Source: Tenacibaculum sp. MAR_2010_89
GTDB lineage: Bacteria > Bacteroidota > Bacteroidia > Flavobacteriales > Flavobacteriaceae
NCBI RefSeq assembly: GCF_900105985.1
Contig: NZ_FNUB01000005.1
Location: 496,001 to 560,000, forward strand
Length of the DNA: 64,000 bases
Reading direction: 5' to 3'
Shown: in pieces, positions 60,049-64,000 of the stretch
Numbering within the stretch: the stretch's first letter is position 1
How the letters are laid out: every line of letters begins with the position of its first letter
Translations under genes and position numbers: made by a program
Notes under the pieces: generated by a model
Databases searched by the model: none
What the model saw: the letters and a program-made list of their open reading frames with translations, nothing else
What the model was told of the DNA's origin: nothing

Positions 60049-62115
60049 TTAGTTAATAGTTTCTTTTCTCCATTCGTTTATGTTCTTAATCAAAAACACA
60101 TTTGCTATGACTAATAATAATAAAATTAAAATCTCAGATATATTTGAGGCTTCATATATAACAGCAGTAATAATGTGATAAACATTAAATAAGCCTAAAA
60201 TAATAGCCCAGACAAATGATGTTAAGATATACCACTTTTTAGAAACTTCAATAGTTAATAACCCAAATGTAAGTGCTAGTCCTTCCATTAAAATACGCCA
60301 TTGGTGGGCCCAGAATGGTGTTTCTCCTGTTGATCCTTCAATAAAGACAGACTCGTTAAAAAATACTGTTGCTAAACCGTATATATGATGAAAAATAAAT
60401 CCGATAGCGATGAATATCCATAAAAGTGAAATTTTTGTTTTCATTGGTATTTGTGTATTAGTGTTAATAGTAGTTTTATTTTGAGGAGTTGTATTGTTTT
60501 TTAAAGCTTCTTCCTCTTTTAAAGCTTTTAAGTTTTTATAATCTATAGGTGCTTTAGAAAAGGCACTTTTAGTTTTAATAGTTGGTTTTATTTTAAAGTA
60601 AAACAGCAATGAAAAGAGTGCAATGAAAGTCCATAATAAATCAATACATAAAATTTCAAATTGATGATTGATGTATGTTTTCCAAACCCAATTCCCAGTT
60701 ATAACACCGTTACTAATTGGGATTAAAAATCCAAGAATAGTACCAAGCAATAAAGATGTTTTGTTGGTGTAGTAATTGTCTCTTTTAAATCTGTAAAAAG
60801 CAATAAATATTAGCCAAGTAATAAAGTAAAAATAGTAGATACTAGTTTGTTTGTCAGTATAATATCCGTTGGTGAGTTTTACAAATAAAAAAGCTAACGC
60901 AGTAACGGGTAACATAGATAAACAAATGGAAAGGTAAATATGTCCAACTTTTGCAGTATATAAACGTTGACGTATAGTCATACTTTTTTTGTTACGAGCC
61001 TCAATCCATATTAAAACGCCAGTAATAATGACAAAGCAAGTGATTAATGAAAGAATGAAATAGATGATTTTGATAAATGACCCTCCATAATCACCAAAAT
61101 GTAAACGTGTTAATACACGTTGAGTATCTTCATTATAATTTAAATTATTTGGATTTTTCTCTATTTCTATTTTATCAGTATAAGGGTCAAAAATTAACCT
61201 TCCTATTCCAACAAAACGATTACTCTCCTTTAATTCACCAATAATGGTATATTTCATATTTACACCACCATAATTTTTTATAAACGCTTGCGTAAGGTGA
61301 AAATCTTCCCAATGATCAGCTGTTTTTTGAACAAAAGAATTAAAACTAGGTATCTCTTCATTTGATGTTGAAACCCATTCATAGTTTTTACGTTCAGGAC
61401 GTAAGTCTTCTAATAACTTATCTTGATTACCATTGTATAAAAAATTAGCAGGAAGTAATACTAAAATGCTTAACCCAAAATAGGTTCCAGTAACAGCGAA
61501 AATAAATTGAAAGGGTAAACCTATAACTCCAAGTGCTGTATGAGCATCAGTCCAAACCTTTTTTAAAATTGCTTTAGGATTAAAAGAATAAAATTTAGGA
61601 ATAATTTTTTTCCAATGTACAATGACACCAGTTACAATAGCAAATAAAAAAAATAAGGAAACAAAACCGGCTAAATAAATACCTATAACAGGAAACTGTT
61701 GAAAAAAGTGAAGACGATATAGAAATTCTCCAAGGCTATATTGTTCAATATAAGATTTGGTTTCTTTTGATTTAATATCTACATAAAAATAATTAGGAAC
61801 CTTTCCTTTAGTAGAAGCTAATGTGTCTTTACTTGCAGTCATATTAACAAAAATATGATCGCTTTTTTCTCCAAAATTAATGTGTAAATCTCTTCCTGTT
61901 AATTCGTGATTTTTATCTAACGAAGATAAAATATCATCGTAATTTATATTTTTTCGTTCAGTATGACTAATCGATTTTCCTTCTTCCCAGAGTTGAATCT
62001 CTTCTTTAAATAAAGCAAAAGCACCTGCAAAGAATATTATATATAAAGCAACACTAATTACAATTCCACTAATAGTGTGCGTGTTAAAAAAAACATTGTA
62101 GTTTCGATTGCTCAT
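60049..62115 (-). CDS. PepSY-domain membrane protein, likely ferric-siderophore reductase
   Basis: This 688-residue protein has an N-terminal PepSY_TM region (membrane helix about 15-35 with THTISGIVISVALYIIFF, periplasmic PepSY-like domains, and helices near 145-165, 190-225 and 350-370). A long helical C-terminal part (about 560-688) adds four membrane helices. Such proteins reduce ferric siderophores at the inner membrane with heme help; conserved histidines in HTISG, HFGDYGG and HIYLSI are visible. The C-terminal extension seems unusual. The gene shares one base with the stop of the DUF3649-type gene (TAATG). Confidence 0.85.
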   Translation of the reverse strand: MSNRNYNVFFNTHTISGIVISVALYIIFFAGAFALFKEEIQLWEEGKSISHTERKNINYDDILSSLDKNHELTGRDLHINFGEKSDHIFVNMTASKDTLASTKGKVPNYFYVDIKSKETKSYIEQYSLGEFLYRLHFFQQFPVIGIYLAGFVSLFFLFAIVTGVIVHWKKIIPKFYSFNPKAILKKVWTDAHTALGVIGLPFQFIFAVTGTYFGLSILVLLPANFLYNGNQDKLLEDLRPERKNYEWVSTSNEEIPSFNSFVQKTADHWEDFHLTQAFIKNYGGVNMKYTIIGELKESNRFVGIGRLIFDPYTDKIEIEKNPNNLNYNEDTQRVLTRLHFGDYGGSFIKIIYFILSLITCFVIITGVLIWIEARNKKSMTIRQRLYTAKVGHIYLSICLSMLPVTALAFLFVKLTNGYYTDKQTSIYYFYFITWLIFIAFYRFKRDNYYTNKTSLLLGTILGFLIPISNGVITGNWVWKTYINHQFEILCIDLLWTFIALFSLLFYFKIKPTIKTKSAFSKAPIDYKNLKALKEEEALKNNTTPQNKTTINTNTQIPMKTKISLLWIFIAIGFIFHHIYGLATVFFNESVFIEGSTGETPFWAHQWRILMEGLALTFGLLTIEVSKKWYILTSFVWAIILGLFNVYHIITAVIYEASNISEILILLLLVIANVFLIKNINEWRKETIN

Positions 62116-62417
62116 TATAAAAAGGGATTGTTTTGGTTACCAAAATAATATGCTATGTATAATAGCAAGGAAATGATTAAGTATAAAGCCCAAGCTTTCC
62201 ATCCATTTTTAAATAGAAACGGAATAATTAAGCAAGCGCACCATACTATAAACGTACTAAAGATTGAAGTAACCATTATTTCTTTTGAATATGGTAACCA
62301 TAGTGCTAAAACCATATGCAATAATGCACTGATTATATAACCACCTAAAACTCCTGCTGATACTTTAGCGAATTGTTGTGAAGGTGATTTTGTTAAATAT
62401 TTAGTGTTTGCAGGCAT
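62115..62417 (-). CDS. DUF3649-like small membrane protein of iron-uptake loci
   Basis: This 100-residue protein has three membrane helices (about 20-40, 45-65 and 75-92) and an SPSQQFAKVSAGVLGGYIIS start, matching the DUF3649 pattern of proteins encoded next to TonB-dependent siderophore receptors and PepSY proteins. Position supports this: it overlaps the PepSY gene start by one base. A structural role in the inner-membrane reduction complex is inferred. Confidence 0.75.
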   Translation of the reverse strand: MPANTKYLTKSPSQQFAKVSAGVLGGYIISALLHMVLALWLPYSKEIMVTSIFSTFIVWCACLIIPFLFKNGWKAWALYLIISLLLYIAYYFGNQNNPFL

Positions 62418-62419
62418 GT

Positions 62420-62749
62420 TTATGATGTTAAAAACTCTATAGTTAAACTTATTATAAAAAGAAGAATGAGAAATTTATAATTTGCTTCCTTAATAGGGTT
62501 AAAAAGTATGAGTATGCTTAGAGTTAATAATAAAAGAGTTAAGTTTATTAATATACCAGTAGTTATTCCATATGTTACTGCAGAAGTAGTAAAAGAAAGT
62601 AGGACTACTATAAGGCCAATAATTTTAACTTTTAAGGCATTGTTTTTTATCAACTTCTCTAATAAATTATTATGCAAAATTGCTTCCTTAGAAGTGTTTA
62701 ATAACATAAAAACACTCATAAAATTTAATAATAGTATAACTGTATTCAT
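62420..62749 (-). CDS. Small membrane protein of the iron-uptake operon
   Basis: This 109-residue protein has three membrane helices (about 3-18, 43-62 and 68-103). The order beside a DUF3649-type gene, and its size, suggest a DUF3325-like protein, but sequence evidence is weak. I start at M of MNTVILLL (62749); the first ATG at 62791 lies inside the right arm of a terminator hairpin. It begins the operon's second part, 2 bases before the DUF3649-type gene. Confidence 0.6.
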   Translation of the reverse strand: MNTVILLLNFMSVFMLLNTSKEAILHNNLLEKLIKNNALKVKIIGLIVVLLSFTTSAVTYGITTGILINLTLLLLTLSILILFNPIKEANYKFLILLFIISLTIEFLTS

Positions 62750-62780
62750 CTTTAAGTTATTTATGTAATTATTTAAAAAG

Positions 62781-62814
62781 GCATAACTCAAAGTTCAAAA
62801 ACAATGAGTTATGC
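62781..62814 (-). terminator. Terminator after the siderophore receptor gene
   Basis: Arms GCATAACTCA and TGAGTTATGC pair on the minus strand with a 14-base loop and are followed there by CCTTTTT. Readthrough would supply the downstream PepSY-flavodoxin genes at a reduced level. Confidence 0.7.
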
Positions 62815-62873
62815 TCGCATTTAATAAATGACAATTCAAATTATAATAGACACAATTTATGTGAAAATTATTA

Positions 62874-64000
62874 TTAAAATTTATATGTTAAAGTTCCTAA
62901 AAATGCTCTAGGTGCTTGCGGAGTTACCGTACTCCAACCTTTATAATATTCTTTGTCAGTTAAATTGTTTGCTTTTACACTTATTCTAAATTTATCATGC
63001 TCATAGTAAAGAGAAGCATTAAAAATGGTGTATGCTGGAAGAATAAAATCACCAGCTATAGGGTAACCAACCATAGTGTTATAATCACTAGCACCATTAA
63101 CACCGAAACCTAAACCAAAGTTTTTAGCAATTCCTTCTAAGAATTTATAATCAGCCCAAAAGTTGTATGATGTTTCTGGACCAGCTTCAGCTAAACGTTT
63201 TCCAATTAAATCTGGCCTAGAAACTGATTTTGTTACTTTAGCATCATTATAGCTAAATCCACCACGAAGGTTTAAGCCCTCTATAGGATTAGCATTTAGT
63301 TCTAACTCAAAACCTTTACTATTAACAGTTCCGTCTTGTTGCTTGCTAGCACCGAATCCCATTATTTTATCTTTTACAGTAATATCATAGTAGCTAAGAG
63401 AAGCTTCTAATTTATTATTGAATAAGTTTGTTTTTACACCAAACTCTAATTGGTTAGCTTGTTCTAAATCGTATGATTGTAATTTTGTTCCAGCAGCAGG
63501 GTTAGCTACATCAATAGGTACTATTTCTGGGTTTACGTATGAGAAGCCGTTTTGATAATTAGCAAATACTGATAATTGATTCAGTATAGGTTGGTAAACA
63601 ATTCCAAACTTAGGTGAAAAAGTAGATTTTGAATATGCTTTTTGATCATCAGTAGCATCGTTTGCATCACCATCATATTTGAATCTATCATAACGAACTC
63701 CCGCCATAACAGATAATTCTGGTAAAATATTTACTACGTCTGAAATATATCCACTAAGAACATCTTGATTAATATCAGTATTTGATCTTGGAACATTTGC
63801 TAAAACAGCACTAAGGCTAGCTTGATTTGTAGGCAAATTTGCGAAACCAAAAGCTGCTGGTACTGGAATTAATTGACCTTGTGGTGTTGTAACATTAATT
63901 CCTCTGAAACCAGAACTATTATCCATAATTTGAGATTTTAAATAATCAACACCAATTACAACTCTGTTTCTAATAGTTCCTAATTTAAAATCACCAGTAA
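62874..64000 (-). CDS. TonB-dependent siderophore receptor, C-terminal part (cut by window edge)
   Basis: The frame is open from the window end (first whole codon at 63998) to a TAA at 62874-62876, giving 374 residues of beta-barrel with no start or plug. Blocks such as KLGTIRNRVVIGVDYLKSQ, VRYDRFKYDG, KFGIVYQPILNQLSVFANYQ and LEFGVKTNLFNNKLEASLSYYD, and the end GTLTYKF, fit the ferric-siderophore family (FhuA/FecA-like). (The fourth block is quoted in parts: LEFGVKTNLFNN, LEASLSYYD.) It leads the iron-uptake operon. Its start and plug lie beyond the window. Confidence 0.9.
   Translation of the reverse strand, partial: TGDFKLGTIRNRVVIGVDYLKSQIMDNSSGFRGINVTTPQGQLIPVPAAFGFANLPTNQASLSAVLANVPRSNTDINQDVLSGYISDVVNILPELSVMAGVRYDRFKYDGDANDATDDQKAYSKSTFSPKFGIVYQPILNQLSVFANYQNGFSYVNPEIVPIDVANPAAGTKLQSYDLEQANQLEFGVKTNLFNNKLEASLSYYDITVKDKIMGFGASKQQDGTVNSKGFELELNANPIEGLNLRGGFSYNDAKVTKSVSRPDLIGKRLAEAGPETSYNFWADYKFLEGIAKNFGLGFGVNGASDYNTMVGYPIAGDFILPAYTIFNASLYYEHDKFRISVKANNLTDKEYYKGWSTVTPQAPRAFLGTLTYKF

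Overview
The window comes from a low-GC (about one third G+C) member of the Bacteroidota, almost certainly a marine Flavobacteriaceae; a Tenacibaculum- or Polaribacter-like genus is my guess from gene style only. The grounds are: a secreted protein with a type IX secretion (T9SS) C-terminal sorting domain; SusC-like and siderophore-type TonB-dependent receptors; an F-type ATP synthase operon lacking the beta and epsilon genes; flavobacterial small membrane proteins around atpB and upp; and promoters with the Bacteroidota -7 box TAnnTTTG instead of a sigma70 -10. I found no rRNA, tRNA, insertion sequence, prophage or CRISPR array. The window reads as ordinary chromosome, with a few lineage-specific modules.

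Layout. 1-5986: end of a bactofilin gene, then atpZ, a small membrane protein, and atpB-E-F-H-A-G. 6002-9804: a membrane protein and a large T9SS-exported metallophosphatase. 9803-12303: dxs and rsmI, divergent. 12314-15369: a PadR regulator followed by four tandem paralogous membrane proteins in a tightly packed operon. 15506-19960: a PaaE-like flavin/2Fe-2S reductase, a LysE-type exporter, and an operon DUF4286 - small membrane protein - rsmA - mgtE. 20043-24887: TPR protein, a 47-residue small protein gene, serS, a small Xre-type regulator, ribF. 25079-30837: a TonB-dependent receptor with an SGNH-hydrolase lipoprotein, then a beta-barrel protein. 30937-38507: housekeeping and metabolic genes (tas, pgk, moaE, GNAT, AddB-like nuclease, omega-amidase-type nitrilase). 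38681-49165: large and small outer-membrane proteins, brnQ, an alpha/beta hydrolase, and a membrane-anchored AraC regulator followed by an outer-membrane receptor. 49249-52719: upp, two flavobacterial membrane proteins, trmB, a LysE-family protein, and an alkyltransferase-like protein. 52876-57479: iron-sulfur and redox cluster (apbC, nfu, ferredoxin-NADP reductase, two paralogous small membrane proteins around a fatty-acid-hydroxylase-type di-iron enzyme, adrenodoxin-type ferredoxin). 57506-64000, minus strand: a secreted DinB-like protein, then an iron-acquisition operon (siderophore-type receptor, two small membrane proteins, PepSY protein, methyltransferase, flavodoxin).

How the genes work together. 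The right-hand end has an iron theme. Fe-S carriers and a ferredoxin/NADPH reductase pair face an operon that couples siderophore uptake to flavodoxin, the iron-free substitute for ferredoxin. Ferredoxin and flavodoxin are tail to tail, separated by one gene that is flanked by a 36-bp near-identical direct repeat made from the ferredoxin 3' end. The best candidates for undescribed systems are the reductase - small membrane protein - hydroxylase - small membrane protein - ferredoxin cluster (54381-57479) and the PadR plus four-paralogue operon (12314-15369).

Many genes have a perfect TAnnTTTG box 5-40 bases before the start codon, so short leaders look common. Where the first possible start codon conflicted with the family's usual N-terminus or with a promoter or terminator, I moved the start (dxs, Xre regulator, YciI-like, 42121, 48617, apbC, 62749).
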